DNA of 38,480 bases from DASSBQ01 sp035250505 (GCA_035250505.1 DATFFC010000013.1:1-38480); one strand, 5' to 3'; positions 8,231 to 17,018 are shown, numbered from the stretch's first letter. The notes: a model not told the origin generated them from the letters alone. Numbers and translations: made by a program.

Positions 8231-10573
8231 ATGCCGACCGGTGAAAGTGAAGTTGACGCGTCGCCCGAAGGCGGAGCGTTCCCCTGTTATGCCGACGTCA
8301 TTGTGCCGCGGGGCCCTCGTCGCTCTTTCACCTATCTCATCCCTTCCCCGTTTCGAGCCGGTCTGACGGTAGGTCAGCGCGTGATCGTCCCCTTTCGGGC
8401 GGCCACCGTGGAGGCCGTCGTGACGGCCGTGCATCACCGGCTTCCATCCGGTATTGAGCCTCGTCGTGTGAAGAAAATTCATGCGCTCGCGCTGCCCCGC
8501 GGACAATCGGATGCCGGCGTGTCGACTTGGCAATTGGATCTGTCGCGACGGCTCTCCGAGCGCTTTCTTGCTCCATGGGGTCAGTGTGTCAAGCTGGTTG
8601 CGCCGGCGGTTCCATCAGCCGCGAAATCCTCCGCGAGATGGTTCATTACTGCCGATGGCCGCCAATCATTGAATGGTTCGCACAGGTTGTCCCCGGATCA
8701 GCGTCGAATGCTGGAGCGCCTGGCGCGTCGTCCGTTCGGGTTAGCGTGGGAGACATTGAGGAGATCGCTGGGTGCTTGCGCGCTCCGAGTCCGAACCGCG
8801 CTCCTACGGCGTGGGCTGATCGCGCAGCGTGAGTCCATGGTCTCCGTAGCGCCGCACGCTGCATCTATCCTCACGGCGACGGCAAGGCATCAATCGTCTT
8901 CGGGGGCACGCTACACTGGAAGGGAAGAAGCGGTCGGACCGGCCTCGGTTGCGTTCCCAGCCCATGTGCTCCAGCTATGGGATTCAGAAGGAACAGGAAC
9001 GGTTTTGCTTCAGGCCGATCGTGAGGCGCGAATGGGTATTCTGTTCCGGGCGGTGAAGGAGACGCTACATCGGAAGCGCCGAGTTCTTATCTTGACGGGA
9101 GCAATCAGTCGGGCGCGAGAGATAGCAGAGAGCCTGACACGAGCCGATATCGGGCACGTTCTTCTTTTCCATGGCGATCTCACCGTCGGGGAGAAAGCCC
9201 TGGTCTGGCAGGCAATGGAATCCCATGCCGTCAAGGTGGTGGTTGGAACTCGCTCCGCCGTCTGCAGCCCCGTTCAGGACCTCGGTCTGGTCTGGGTGGA
9301 GGGAGAAGAAGATGCGGCGTTCAAGGAGGAGCAGGCGCCCCGTTACCATGCGCGGGAGATCGCCCGTATGCGGGCGCAACTCGACGATGCGATTCTGTTG
9401 CTGGCGTCGTCTCATCCCTCGCTGGAAAGTCTGCATGCTGCGATGACCGGCCGGGCTCTCTTGTGGTCTGTTCCGGCCAACGGCTGCCGTCCTTCCACCG
9501 AGATTGTGGATCTGCGGCGGTTCCCGGCCGGCATATTATTGTCTCCGCCGGTCATTGAGGCTATCCGGACGGCCTTGTCCGAACGCAAGCTCACGGTGCT
9601 CTTTCTCAACCGAAAAGGCTACGCCACGCTGTTGTTGTGCCGGGCCTGCGGCGGTGCGCCATGCTGCCCCGCTTGCAGCCTGGCGCTTCGATTTCATAAG
9701 AGAAGCGGCATCCTCATGTGCCATTCCTGTGGCTACAAGAGAGGTGTGCCGGAAGTATGTCCCGCCTGTCAGGCTGCAAGGTTGGAGCCGCTGGGAGCCG
9801 GCACGGAGCGGGTGGAAGAGATATTGCGACAGCATTTTCCGTCTATCCGGGTGGGCAGAATGGACGGCGAGACTATCCAGCGGAGCGCAGAGGCGGAAGC
9901 GCTGCTGGCTCTGGCCCGCGCCGGCAACATTGACGTGATTATTGGGACCCAGATGTTGTTTGTCCATGGGGAGATGATCCCGCCCGCCGGCCTTGTGGCC
10001 GTTATCAATGCGGACGCAGGGCTACACATGCCGGATTTCCGTTCCGCTGAGCAGGTTTACCACGCGCTCCGGGACGCCGTATCGCTCTCGGACGCAACGG
10101 AACAGGGACGAGCATTGATCCAAACGCACTTGCCCCATCATCATGCCATCCAGGCGGTCGTGCAGGACAAGCCCTCGCTCTTTATCGACACGGAACTTGC
10201 GTTCAGAGAAGCGCTACAGTATCCACCCTTCACCTATCTCGTGCGACTCGATGTGTCAGGCACGTCGGAGCGCCACGTCCGGACTGCCGCCGAACGATGG
10301 GCTGCTGCTCTTGAGCGGACAGTGGAATCTCAACGCCGATCTTGCGAACGGCCGGCGCCGTCTCATGGAGAAACCATCGACCACGAATCGGTATCGGTCT
10401 TGGGTCCGGCTCCGGCGCCGGTACCGCGCTTGCGGCGGCGCTACTACTGGCGGCTGCTTGTGAGATCCCCGTCGCAGGATCAAGTGCTGAGAGTTGTGCA
10501 AAACACCCTGGCCGATATGGAAAGACTATCGCGTTCCGGCGGCATTCGATTCAGCGTCGATGTGGACCCGTGA
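8231..10573 (+). CDS. priA: PriA-like primosomal protein N' with degenerate ATPase motifs
   Basis: A 780-residue homologue of the replication-restart protein PriA, which recognises stalled forks and reloads the replisome. The N-terminal DNA-binding domain is present (YADVIVPRGPRRSFTY... near 20). The paired zinc-binding module is intact with all eight Cys (CRACGGAPCCPAC ... CHSC ... CPAC, bases about 9638-9771), and GTRSAV and NRKGYATLL are kept. The helicase ATP site is not: the usual G-x-TGSGKT stretch reads LLQADREARMG (about 9002-9037), the DEEH box reads VEGEEDA, and the QVAGRAGR arginine-finger motif reads DAVSLSDAT. It therefore probably binds DNA and partners but does not hydrolyse ATP. 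Start ATG 8231 was chosen on promoter position. Its 3' end is 5 bases from the convergent gene. Confidence 0.9.
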   Translation: MPTGESEVDASPEGGAFPCYADVIVPRGPRRSFTYLIPSPFRAGLTVGQRVIVPFRAATVEAVVTAVHHRLPSGIEPRRVKKIHALALPRGQSDAGVSTWQLDLSRRLSERFLAPWGQCVKLVAPAVPSAAKSSARWFITADGRQSLNGSHRLSPDQRRMLERLARRPFGLAWETLRRSLGACALRVRTALLRRGLIAQRESMVSVAPHAASILTATARHQSSSGARYTGREEAVGPASVAFPAHVLQLWDSEGTGTVLLQADREARMGILFRAVKETLHRKRRVLILTGAISRAREIAESLTRADIGHVLLFHGDLTVGEKALVWQAMESHAVKVVVGTRSAVCSPVQDLGLVWVEGEEDAAFKEEQAPRYHAREIARMRAQLDDAILLLASSHPSLESLHAAMTGRALLWSVPANGCRPSTEIVDLRRFPAGILLSPPVIEAIRTALSERKLTVLFLNRKGYATLLLCRACGGAPCCPACSLALRFHKRSGILMCHSCGYKRGVPEVCPACQAARLEPLGAGTERVEEILRQHFPSIRVGRMDGETIQRSAEAEALLALARAGNIDVIIGTQMLFVHGEMIPPAGLVAVINADAGLHMPDFRSAEQVYHALRDAVSLSDATEQGRALIQTHLPHHHAIQAVVQDKPSLFIDTELAFREALQYPPFTYLVRLDVSGTSERHVRTAAERWAAALERTVESQRRSCERPAPSHGETIDHESVSVLGPAPAPVPRLRRRYYWRLLVRSPSQDQVLRVVQNTLADMERLSRSGGIRFSVDVDP

Positions 10574-10578
10574 CGATG

Positions 10579-11019
10579 CTATGAGCGCGCCCGGCGTCGT
10601 GACGGGGGCTTTCGCGTGTCGGACGCCGGGCCGTCGTCCTGTGAAGAGCGCTCGTCCCCCCGCTGCTCGCGTCTGAAGAGCCCGAAAGCGAATGCGATCC
10701 AGAACACGGATGAGAAGAGTCCGAAAAGCACGGCATTGAGAATAATTCCCATCTCTTCATCACTCGGTTGGTCGGCAGACGAACGGAATCGCACCATGGT
10801 CATGACCGGCCAGGCCAGACTCTCCACCCCGAGCAGCAAGGTGGACCAAGCCCAAATTGTGCCGATCGTGGAGCCGCGCCACAGTAAAAACAAGAGAAGA
10901 CCGCATCCGACCGCCAGGCTTGCGCCCATTGAAAAGGGACCCCAGACCAGCCATGCTCCCAGCGCGACAACGAGAGTTGCCGGGACGGCGTTGATCGTGG
11001 TCCAAGCCTGGCGACGCAT
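10579..11019 (-). CDS. Four-helix membrane protein of unknown function
   Basis: A 146-residue protein with four hydrophobic segments: about residues 9-29, 33-48, 53-74 and 95-117. A charged cytoplasmic tail ends in SRRRARS. I do not recognise a family. Starting at ATG 11019 leaves a short basic N-terminus (MRRQ) before the first helix; an in-frame TTG at 11088 would add 23 residues and is less likely. It follows the receiver gene at 11109 in the same direction and may be cotranscribed with it. It converges on priA with only 5 bases between the two stops. Confidence 0.6.
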   Translation of the reverse strand: MRRQAWTTINAVPATLVVALGAWLVWGPFSMGASLAVGCGLLLFLLWRGSTIGTIWAWSTLLLGVESLAWPVMTMVRFRSSADQPSDEEMGIILNAVLFGLFSSVFWIAFAFGLFRREQRGDERSSQDDGPASDTRKPPSRRRARS

Positions 11020-11108
11020 GTTCCTGGAAAACAGCGGGATACGGTTCTGGCAGTGGCGCAGTGTGGAGGGGGGCCGGTGAGATGTCAAGAAGTGAAAAGG
11101 AGGGGGCC

Positions 11109-11480
11109 TCAGTTTCCAAGTTCCGCTTGCACGACTTCGAGAAGATGTTTCATATCGAAGGGTTTCTGAAGGGTGCGCCGGGCCCCGAGCATTTTGGCGA
11201 CATCGAGAAAGTTGAGGATGCCGATCATATCGCTGCCGCCGGTAATCGCGACGATCTTGGCGGTCGGAAATTCCCGCCGAAGAGTCAAAATGCTTTCGAG
11301 ACCGTCCTGATCCGGCATGAGGATATCCATGATCACCAAGTCGGCCGGGGCTTCACGATACCGCAGCAAGCCTTCTCTTCCGTCTCGGGCTTCGTTGACC
11401 CGGTATCCCGCCTGGCCCAGCGTATCCTTGATCACTCGACGTACCGCTTCTTCATCGTCGACAATCAGCACTGACGGCAT
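11109..11480 (-). CDS. CheY-like single-domain response regulator
   Basis: A 123-residue stand-alone receiver domain. The acidic pair in LIVDDEE (9-10), the phospho-acceptor Asp in VIMDILMPDQDG (about 51), the switch Thr in AITGGS and the Lys in LQKPFD are all in place, so it should be phosphorylatable. There is no output domain; it probably acts by protein contact or as a phosphorelay intermediate. ATG 11480 has a good AGGAG eight bases upstream. It lies downstream of the kinase and NarL-type regulator on the same strand, separated by a 255-base gap, so the six-PAS kinase is a candidate partner by context only. Confidence 0.9.
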   Translation of the reverse strand: MPSVLIVDDEEAVRRVIKDTLGQAGYRVNEARDGREGLLRYREAPADLVIMDILMPDQDGLESILTLRREFPTAKIVAITGGSDMIGILNFLDVAKMLGARRTLQKPFDMKHLLEVVQAELGN

Positions 11481-11709
11481 AGCACTCCTTCATTAAGTAT
11501 TCATGTCAGGTGTAACGTGGGCCGATGCTCCTTCGAGGTGCGAGTCATTTGACCGCCGCCGCAACTTTCATCCTCCATACGCGAATCACCGCGCTACAAC
11601 GGACAAAGGCACTCGGCCCCCCCGATCCGAACCGGATATTACCTCATCCGAGGCGTCGGACGTTAGAGAACCGTCGCGTGCGAGGGATATCTTTTTGGCT
11701 CTAGCTGGC

Positions 11710-11737
11710 AGGGCCTATTGCACCTAGAACAGGCCCT
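11710..11737. other. Hairpin at the 3' end of the NarL-type regulator gene
   Basis: Perfect 7-base arms AGGGCCT (11710-11716) and AGGCCCT (11731-11737) flank a 14-base loop and overlap the regulator's stop codon. It could act as a transcription end or a 3' stabiliser, but no U-tract follows on the minus strand. Confidence 0.35.
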
Positions 11738-12398
11738 AGTAGGAGCCGCGCTTGAGGAAGAAGGCGGCCGCTTGCGTCCGCCTCGTCAGATGCAGTTTTT
11801 GAAATACATTGGCGAGATAGTTCTTCACGGTCTTATCGCTCAGTCGCAAGCTGACTGCAATCTCTTTGTTGGTCTTCCCTTCGGCCACGAGGGCCAGCAC
11901 CCGCTCTTCTTGCGGCGATAAAGGTTCGGCACCGGACATGGCATGCGGATTTCTACCGCATTTCTTGATCCAGGCGAGCGCGCGTTGAGTCACGCCGGGG
12001 TCCAAAATCGACTGCCCTTCCGACACCGCTTCAATGGCTCCGATCAACGCCGAAGAATCGATTTCTTTCAGCAAGTAGCCTTGGGCTCCCGCCACGACGG
12101 CGGCCAGGACCGAATCATCGTCCGCATATGAGCTGAGGAACAGCACGCGCGTTCCGGGACACGAGGCCAGAATCTCACGACATGCCGCCACACCGGATCC
12201 ATCCGGTAATCGGACATCCATCAACACCACGTCGGGTTTCAGTCGCAATGCTTGCCGGATCGCGTAAGCCATCGTCTCGGCTTCACCGACAATCTTCATC
12301 TCGTGGTGCTCGCTTAGTAGAGTGCGAAGGCCGACACGCACCACCTCATGGTCATCGACCAGCAACAGACGGATGGTTCGCGTCTTAAGAGCGGCCAT
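11736..12398 (-). CDS. NarL/FixJ-family response regulator
   Basis: A 220-residue two-domain regulator. The receiver (about 8-125) has LLVDDHE, the phospho-acceptor in VVLMDVRLPDGSG (near 58), and LLKEIDSS with the conserved Lys. A C-terminal LuxR-type helix-turn-helix (about 150-212) has LSPQEERVLALVAEGKTNKEIA and the recognition helix LSDKTVKNYLANVFQKL. It is a DNA-binding transcription factor, probably the direct partner of the upstream histidine kinase. Its start overlaps the kinase 3' end by 14 bases, so the pair is translationally coupled. The NarL-type output and HisKA_3-type kinase are a usual match. Confidence 0.95.
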   Translation of the reverse strand: MAALKTRTIRLLLVDDHEVVRVGLRTLLSEHHEMKIVGEAETMAYAIRQALRLKPDVVLMDVRLPDGSGVAACREILASCPGTRVLFLSSYADDDSVLAAVVAGAQGYLLKEIDSSALIGAIEAVSEGQSILDPGVTQRALAWIKKCGRNPHAMSGAEPLSPQEERVLALVAEGKTNKEIAVSLRLSDKTVKNYLANVFQKLHLTRRTQAAAFFLKRGSY

Positions 12399-15300
12399 AC
12401 TGGCTGTCCTTCGGTAGATCGAACACGATCCTGGTACCCCGGTTCGGCTTGGAGTCGATCAGCAGGCGTCCGCCGATCCGCCGTGCGCGCGCCGCCATAT
12501 TCACGAGACCGTGTCCGACCCCCATTGCGGATTTCGGCGAGAAGCCGATCCCGTTGTCCCGCACCGTGACTCGAATCGCGTGCTTGAGTTGACGCACCAT
12601 GACAACGCCGCGGTCTGCCTTCGAATGGCGAAGGCCGTTGCTGACGGCTTCGCGCACGATATTCAACACGTGAAGGCTCTGTTCCCGTGTAATGTATCGG
12701 ACCGCGTGCGCGTCGATCGCGACGCGGAAGACCAAGCCTTGGGAATCGGCAAGTGATTCTACCACCGTCCGCAACGCTTTGGAGAGGTCGCCGCTCTGGA
12801 GCAATTCGGATTCGAGGCCGGCGATAAAATTCCGGACTTCCCGCATCACCGCATTCAGTTGGCTGACGGCCCGTTCCAGCGGCTGCGTCGCCCGGTTCGG
12901 GTCTCGTTTCATCAGAGCTTTGCAGGTCTCCAACCCCAGTCCGACGCCATACAGTGATTGTAGAAGGCCGTCGTGCAACTCTTCGCTGATTCGCTCGCGC
13001 TCCGCCAGAGCGGCTTGAAGATCTTGTTCGCGTTGACGTAAGGCTTCTTCCACCTTCTTCCGGGCCGTAATATCGGTGGCTGCCCCGAGAACGTGAGAGG
13101 CAATGCCGTGCTCGTCCATCAGCGGCCGCTTCACGGTTTGAAACCAGCGTCGGTTTCCGGCGCGATCGGTGACGGTCTCTTCGGGGATGTATAAGTCGGT
13201 CAGCAGGTCCATCACGGCCAAGTCTTGGCGCCGGAGCGTCGATGCCTCATCGGCGTTCGCGGTGAACTCTGCGTCCGTCTTTCCGATCAAAGCCTCCACC
13301 GTGGTGCCGTAGAAGTCCGCCACCGCTTTATTCACGAGGGTGTATCGGCCTTCGCGATCCTTCGCGAAAATCAGGTTGGGATCGGTATCGATGATGTGAC
13401 GGATGAACGCGTGAGATTTCAGCAACTCTTCCTGAGCCCGGCGGCGTTCGGTGATATCGGTCGAGGTGCAGATATACCCGGTGATGTCGTGCTGCGCGTT
13501 GCGGAGCGGCACGACCGACGCTTCCGCCCAACGGATGGTGCCGGACTTGGTTAGAAACCGAGTCTCCCGCTCAACGGGAGGAACCGACGGCTCCTCCTTA
13601 CCCGGCGCCTTCAGGAACTCCGGTTCACCGGGGGCGATAGTTCGAAGCCATCCCCGTCCATAGGCTTCGCTTGCCGCATACCCGGTCATCTCGCACCAGC
13701 GTTGATTGACGTACATGCACTGGCCCGCCGGGTCCGCCATGAAGATCGACACGGGCGCGTGATCCGCGAGAGCTCTCAATCTGGCTTCGCTCGCCCGTAG
13801 GGCTTCTTCCGCGCGAATTCGTCCGGTCACTTCCCGGCAGGTGACGACGATGCCTCGAACAGCGGGATCATGCAGCAGATTATTTCCGACGGCTTCCAGT
13901 TTCAGATATCCGCCGTCGGCCTTCCGGAATCCGAATACGACCGGCTCGGTCAGTCCCGGGGTGGTGACCCGCTCACGAAAGATCTGTATGCAGCGCTCGA
14001 CGTCGTCAGGATGAAAGAACGTGAACACATTCTTTCCCAGGATTTCCTCCTCGCGATAGCCGAACAGGCGATAGAATGCCGGGCTCTTATAGCGGATCGT
14101 CGCGTCGGGATTGAGAATGGTGATCATGTCGGACGAACATTGGATGAGGGTTCTGAAGCGCTCTTCGCTGTGGCGAAGCTGCTTCTCGGCCCGCTCTCGA
14201 TCGCTGATGTCGCGGGCGACCGCTACGATATAATCGCCTCCACGGACTGTCACAAAGCCCGCATTGACCTCGACGGGGACGGTGGTGCCGTCCTTGCGGC
14301 GGTACCGTCCCGTGACCGTGCGAGAGCCGGCATGGGCAAGCGCAGCCGCCGTGGCGGCCGGCCAGGAATTCCCATCGGGAAATCGGTCCTGGATGTCTGA
14401 GGTCTTGAGCTGCAACAACTCTTCTCGTGAGTATCCCAGTCGCCGGCAAGCCGAGGCATTGACGTCAAGAAATCGCCCCGTCACGGGGTCACATATGAAG
14501 ACGGCGTCACTGGAGTGGTCCATCAGGGTTCGGAAGAGATAAGCTTGCTCTTCCAGCAGCGTGTGTTGGGTGAGATCCTCGGTCACGACGATGGCTCCCA
14601 AAATCGCCTCGGTCTCTTCACGCACGGGCACGGCGGAATAACGAATCTTTTTCGGAGTTCCGTCGAGGCATTCGACCTCCATAGTTTCGTTGAGTGACGC
14701 GGTGCCGGCGGTGAGTGCGCGTTCCAGCGCGCATCGGTACGGCGGGAACTGGCGGATCCGGTCTTCCCACCGTTCTCGCTCTTCCGGCCCGTTCGTCAGG
14801 GAGGTCCCACCGCACCAGATCTGTCGCGCCGCGGGATTACTGACAATGATTTGGCCCTGCCCATCGGTCAGGCAAACGCCGACCGGCAGCGTATTGAGGA
14901 TCAGTCGCAGATCTCGTTCGCTCCTTCTCAGGAGTTCTTCTCGCTCGCGCAGCGCCGCTTCCGTAACGCGGCGGTCCGTAATATCCAGCGTGGATCCCAG
15001 AATCGATCGCACCACACCGGTCTCATCCCGGACTGCCTGGCCGCGAACTTCGGTCCAGATAACGGCTCCGGACTTGTGAATCATGCGCAACTCGCAGTGA
15101 TAGCTCTCGCTTTGACCCGCGGCCACGCGAAACCACTGGTCGGCCGCCATGCTTTGATCCTCAGGATGGACGAGCTGAAGCCAGTCGAGAGGATCGGTGC
15201 TCAATTCATCGTCCTCGTATCCACACAACGCCTTGAGATTCGGGTCGCTATGGTACACACCGCCCGGTACATCGAGCTCCCAGACTCCCACCTTCGCGGC

Positions 15301-15591
15301 CGCCGTGGCTCTTGCGTAGCGGCTCTCGCTCTCACGGAGCGCTTGTTCCGTCCGCATGCGTTGGAGTTCCGCGGACTTCAACGCCTGTTCCCTCTGCTCG
15401 TGACCCGCGGCGCCGGCCACGTGCGGGACGCCGGGCAAAATCCCGGCCTCTCCGGACGGGGACTTCTGTAGGTGGTTCATCAGAGTCTCGTGAATGGACG
15501 AGTCTTTCTCGTAGGCGGTCAGCCTCCGTTCCAGGTCTACGACTCTGTCACGCAGCCGTTCCAGCTCGGTAACATCGTGTTTAGTGTTCAT
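12385..15591 (-). CDS. Soluble sensor histidine kinase with six PAS domains (HisKA_3 type)
   Basis: A 1068-residue kinase. After a coiled-coil N-terminus, six PAS/PAC units follow at about 92-215, 228-345, 350-470, 475-600, 605-730 and 735-860. Most end in the PAC hallmark D-I-T/S-x-R (ITDRR, ISDRE, VTGRI, ITERR, ITARK). The dimerisation/phosphorylation box has the phospho-His in RISEELHDGLLQSLY near 880. A HATPase domain follows, with REAVSNGLRHSKA, VRDNGIGF and GHGLVNMAARARRIGG. No membrane segment or signal peptide is visible, so it senses an intracellular or diffusible cue; ligands of the PAS units cannot be read from sequence. It forms an operon with the NarL-type regulator. Confidence 0.95.
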   Translation of the reverse strand: MNTKHDVTELERLRDRVVDLERRLTAYEKDSSIHETLMNHLQKSPSGEAGILPGVPHVAGAAGHEQREQALKSAELQRMRTEQALRESESRYARATAAAKVGVWELDVPGGVYHSDPNLKALCGYEDDELSTDPLDWLQLVHPEDQSMAADQWFRVAAGQSESYHCELRMIHKSGAVIWTEVRGQAVRDETGVVRSILGSTLDITDRRVTEAALREREELLRRSERDLRLILNTLPVGVCLTDGQGQIIVSNPAARQIWCGGTSLTNGPEERERWEDRIRQFPPYRCALERALTAGTASLNETMEVECLDGTPKKIRYSAVPVREETEAILGAIVVTEDLTQHTLLEEQAYLFRTLMDHSSDAVFICDPVTGRFLDVNASACRRLGYSREELLQLKTSDIQDRFPDGNSWPAATAAALAHAGSRTVTGRYRRKDGTTVPVEVNAGFVTVRGGDYIVAVARDISDRERAEKQLRHSEERFRTLIQCSSDMITILNPDATIRYKSPAFYRLFGYREEEILGKNVFTFFHPDDVERCIQIFRERVTTPGLTEPVVFGFRKADGGYLKLEAVGNNLLHDPAVRGIVVTCREVTGRIRAEEALRASEARLRALADHAPVSIFMADPAGQCMYVNQRWCEMTGYAASEAYGRGWLRTIAPGEPEFLKAPGKEEPSVPPVERETRFLTKSGTIRWAEASVVPLRNAQHDITGYICTSTDITERRRAQEELLKSHAFIRHIIDTDPNLIFAKDREGRYTLVNKAVADFYGTTVEALIGKTDAEFTANADEASTLRRQDLAVMDLLTDLYIPEETVTDRAGNRRWFQTVKRPLMDEHGIASHVLGAATDITARKKVEEALRQREQDLQAALAERERISEELHDGLLQSLYGVGLGLETCKALMKRDPNRATQPLERAVSQLNAVMREVRNFIAGLESELLQSGDLSKALRTVVESLADSQGLVFRVAIDAHAVRYITREQSLHVLNIVREAVSNGLRHSKADRGVVMVRQLKHAIRVTVRDNGIGFSPKSAMGVGHGLVNMAARARRIGGRLLIDSKPNRGTRIVFDLPKDSQYGRS

Positions 15592-15993
15592 ACGATAGCT
15601 CCAAATAGCTCGGCCGATGAGACATACTTGGTCCTCGCCGTGGCGCTCCGTCGCGCATTCCGCCCGAGAGAAAATCTGACCGGGTCGCTACAACCCTCTT
15701 GGTGGCCGGTTTCCTACCCAGACCAAGCTTAGGACTGCTGAGATTGGTGGAGCAATACCAATTATACATTTGCGCTATCCATTCGAGCCTGGAAGCAGGC
15801 CGGCGCGCCACCTTTTTCGCATTTTTGGAGCCTGGTATTCGGTGCAGGCCGTCTAGAGATCCGGCGTAGCATAGGTTTGGCCTAAGCCCCAGACAATGGC
15901 ATGAGGCATCGCGTCGTGGCACAAGGAGACCGGATCATTGGTAGATCGGAGAGGGATGCTTATCAAAATGGAAGGCTGCTGGGTCGATTCAGA
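15592..15993. other. 402-base intergenic region upstream of the kinase gene
   Basis: No gene is seen. On the minus strand, TATAAT (15761-15766) is a good -10 without a recognisable -35, about 170 bases before the kinase ATG. The predicted leader contains stem-capable segments: CTTGGT (complement of 15722-15727) with ACCAAG (complement of 15697-15702), then GGGT with ACCC just downstream. This may be a structured 5' UTR, but no known riboswitch consensus is matched. Confidence 0.35.
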
Positions 15994-16077
15994 TGGTGCC
16001 GAAGGCGGGACTTGAACCCGCACGGCTTGCGCCACACGCCCCTCAAACGTGCGTGTCTGCCATTCCACCACTTCGGC
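15994..16077 (-). tRNA. tRNA-Leu (anticodon GAG)
   Basis: Reads on the minus strand from 16077 with acceptor arms GCCGAAG / CTTCGGC, discriminator A and an encoded CCA at 15996-15994. The anticodon stem CACGT/GCGTG encloses loop TTGAGGG, placing anticodon GAG (reads CUC and CUU). A class II variable arm (GGC-GCAA-GCC) and a T arm GCGGG-TTCAAGT-CCCGC confirm leucine identity. The gene is 84 bases long including CCA. It is driven by the near-consensus promoter at 16192-16221, about 110 bases upstream. Confidence 0.97.
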
Positions 16078-16191
16078 ACTGCTTCACGGCTGTCTGCTCA
16101 TTTCGCGCCGCCCGAGTGGGCGAGCCGCAGTCCACTGTCCGGCGTACACTGAAAGGCGCCGAATTCAGGAGATCCGTAGAGGGAGTGACAC

Positions 16192-16221
16192 ATTATAGAA
16201 GTGCCCTAAAATGCTTGTCAA
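16192..16221 (-). promoter_or_regulatory. Strong sigma-70 promoter for tRNA-Leu(GAG)
   Basis: On the minus strand: TTGACA (16221-16216), an 18-base spacer and TATAAT (16197-16192), a perfect match to both consensus hexamers. Predicted transcription start is near 16185, leaving roughly 108 bases of leader before the tRNA. The -35 overlaps that of the divergent promoter. Confidence 0.8.
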
Positions 16222-16243
16222 TCAACTAGTTGTCCGGTAGAAT
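16215..16243 (+). promoter_or_regulatory. Divergent promoter for the HAD-queE-pepA-nagZ run
   Basis: TTGTCA (16215-16220), a 17-base spacer and TAGAAT (16238-16243). Transcription would start near 16250. Just inside the transcript is a stem-loop with arms CACGAG (16254-16259) and CTCGTG (16279-16284), or the alternative AGCAG/CTGCT. Confidence 0.65.
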
Positions 16244-16336
16244 CCGGCTGCCGCACGAGCAGGAGCCCTGCTGAACGGCTCGTGATGCCGCGTGCAGCCG
16301 AGTCGTTACGGTCAATGTCAACCGTACCCGAATAAC

Positions 16337-17008
16337 ATGTCTAAGACCTGCGCCGTCTCGAAGGTCGCGGCATTTTTTGACTTCGATAATACATTGCTGC
16401 CGGGGCTGCCCAGTGAGCTTCGGTTCTTTCGATTCCTGTGGCGACGTCGCCTCGTCGGATGGCGGGAAGCGCATGCGAGCCTCTCCTGGTTGGCTCGGCA
16501 TGTTGCGCGGGCTTCGTTACAACCGCTGCGTGAACGGAAGGTATATCTCCGGGGAAAACGAGCCGTCGATATCGAACCGTTGGCGAATGAATTCTGTCGG
16601 GATGTGCTCTGTCCCGCACTCTCCTCCGATGGGTTGGCACGGATGGACGAACATCGCCGGGCCGGTCATCATATCGTGCTGGTCACGGGCAGCTTGGATT
16701 TTCTGGTCGCGCCGTTGGCGCGATGGCTCGGGATCGATCTGGTCCTTGCCGCTCGGCCGGAATGCCTGAACGGCCGCTATACGGGTGACGTCGTTCCGCC
16801 CTTGCCCTATGGTGAAGGAAAGCGCTCGCTGATTGCTGACCTCGCTCTGCAAAACGGACTGGACCTGGCCGCATGCTATGCCTATGGGGATAGCCCGGGC
16901 GACGTGGAGATCTTGCGGCTGGTCGGCCATCCTCTTGTGATTAATCCCATCAGAGGAATGAGAGGAATCGCTCGGCGCCATCAATGGCCGGTGGTGCGCT
17001 GGGAATAG
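16337..17008 (+). CDS. HAD-superfamily subclass IB phosphatase (SerB-like)
   Basis: A 223-residue predicted cytoplasmic phosphomonoesterase. The HAD nucleophile motif is FFDFDNTLLPG near residue 12 (DxDxT form). Motif II is the Ser/Thr of LVTGSLDFLV, and motif III/IV is YAYGDSPGDVEIL near 180. A small helical cap follows the first motif, as in subclass IB enzymes. The substrate cannot be assigned: phosphoserine-like or lipid-phosphate substrates are both known in this class. ATG 16337 was chosen because it places the nucleophile about a dozen residues in, as in the family; an earlier in-frame ATG at 16292 is possible. queE follows after 10 bases. Confidence 0.85.
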   Translation: MSKTCAVSKVAAFFDFDNTLLPGLPSELRFFRFLWRRRLVGWREAHASLSWLARHVARASLQPLRERKVYLRGKRAVDIEPLANEFCRDVLCPALSSDGLARMDEHRRAGHHIVLVTGSLDFLVAPLARWLGIDLVLAARPECLNGRYTGDVVPPLPYGEGKRSLIADLALQNGLDLAACYAYGDSPGDVEILRLVGHPLVINPIRGMRGIARRHQWPVVRWE

Positions 17009-17018
17009 GGAACATGCC

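Noticed and set aside
15661..15900. C-di-GMP (GEMM) riboswitch upstream of the kinase
   Set aside because: Some words (GGCTTAGGCCAAACC, GGTAGG) recall it, but the ordered core motifs and paired stems do not line up.
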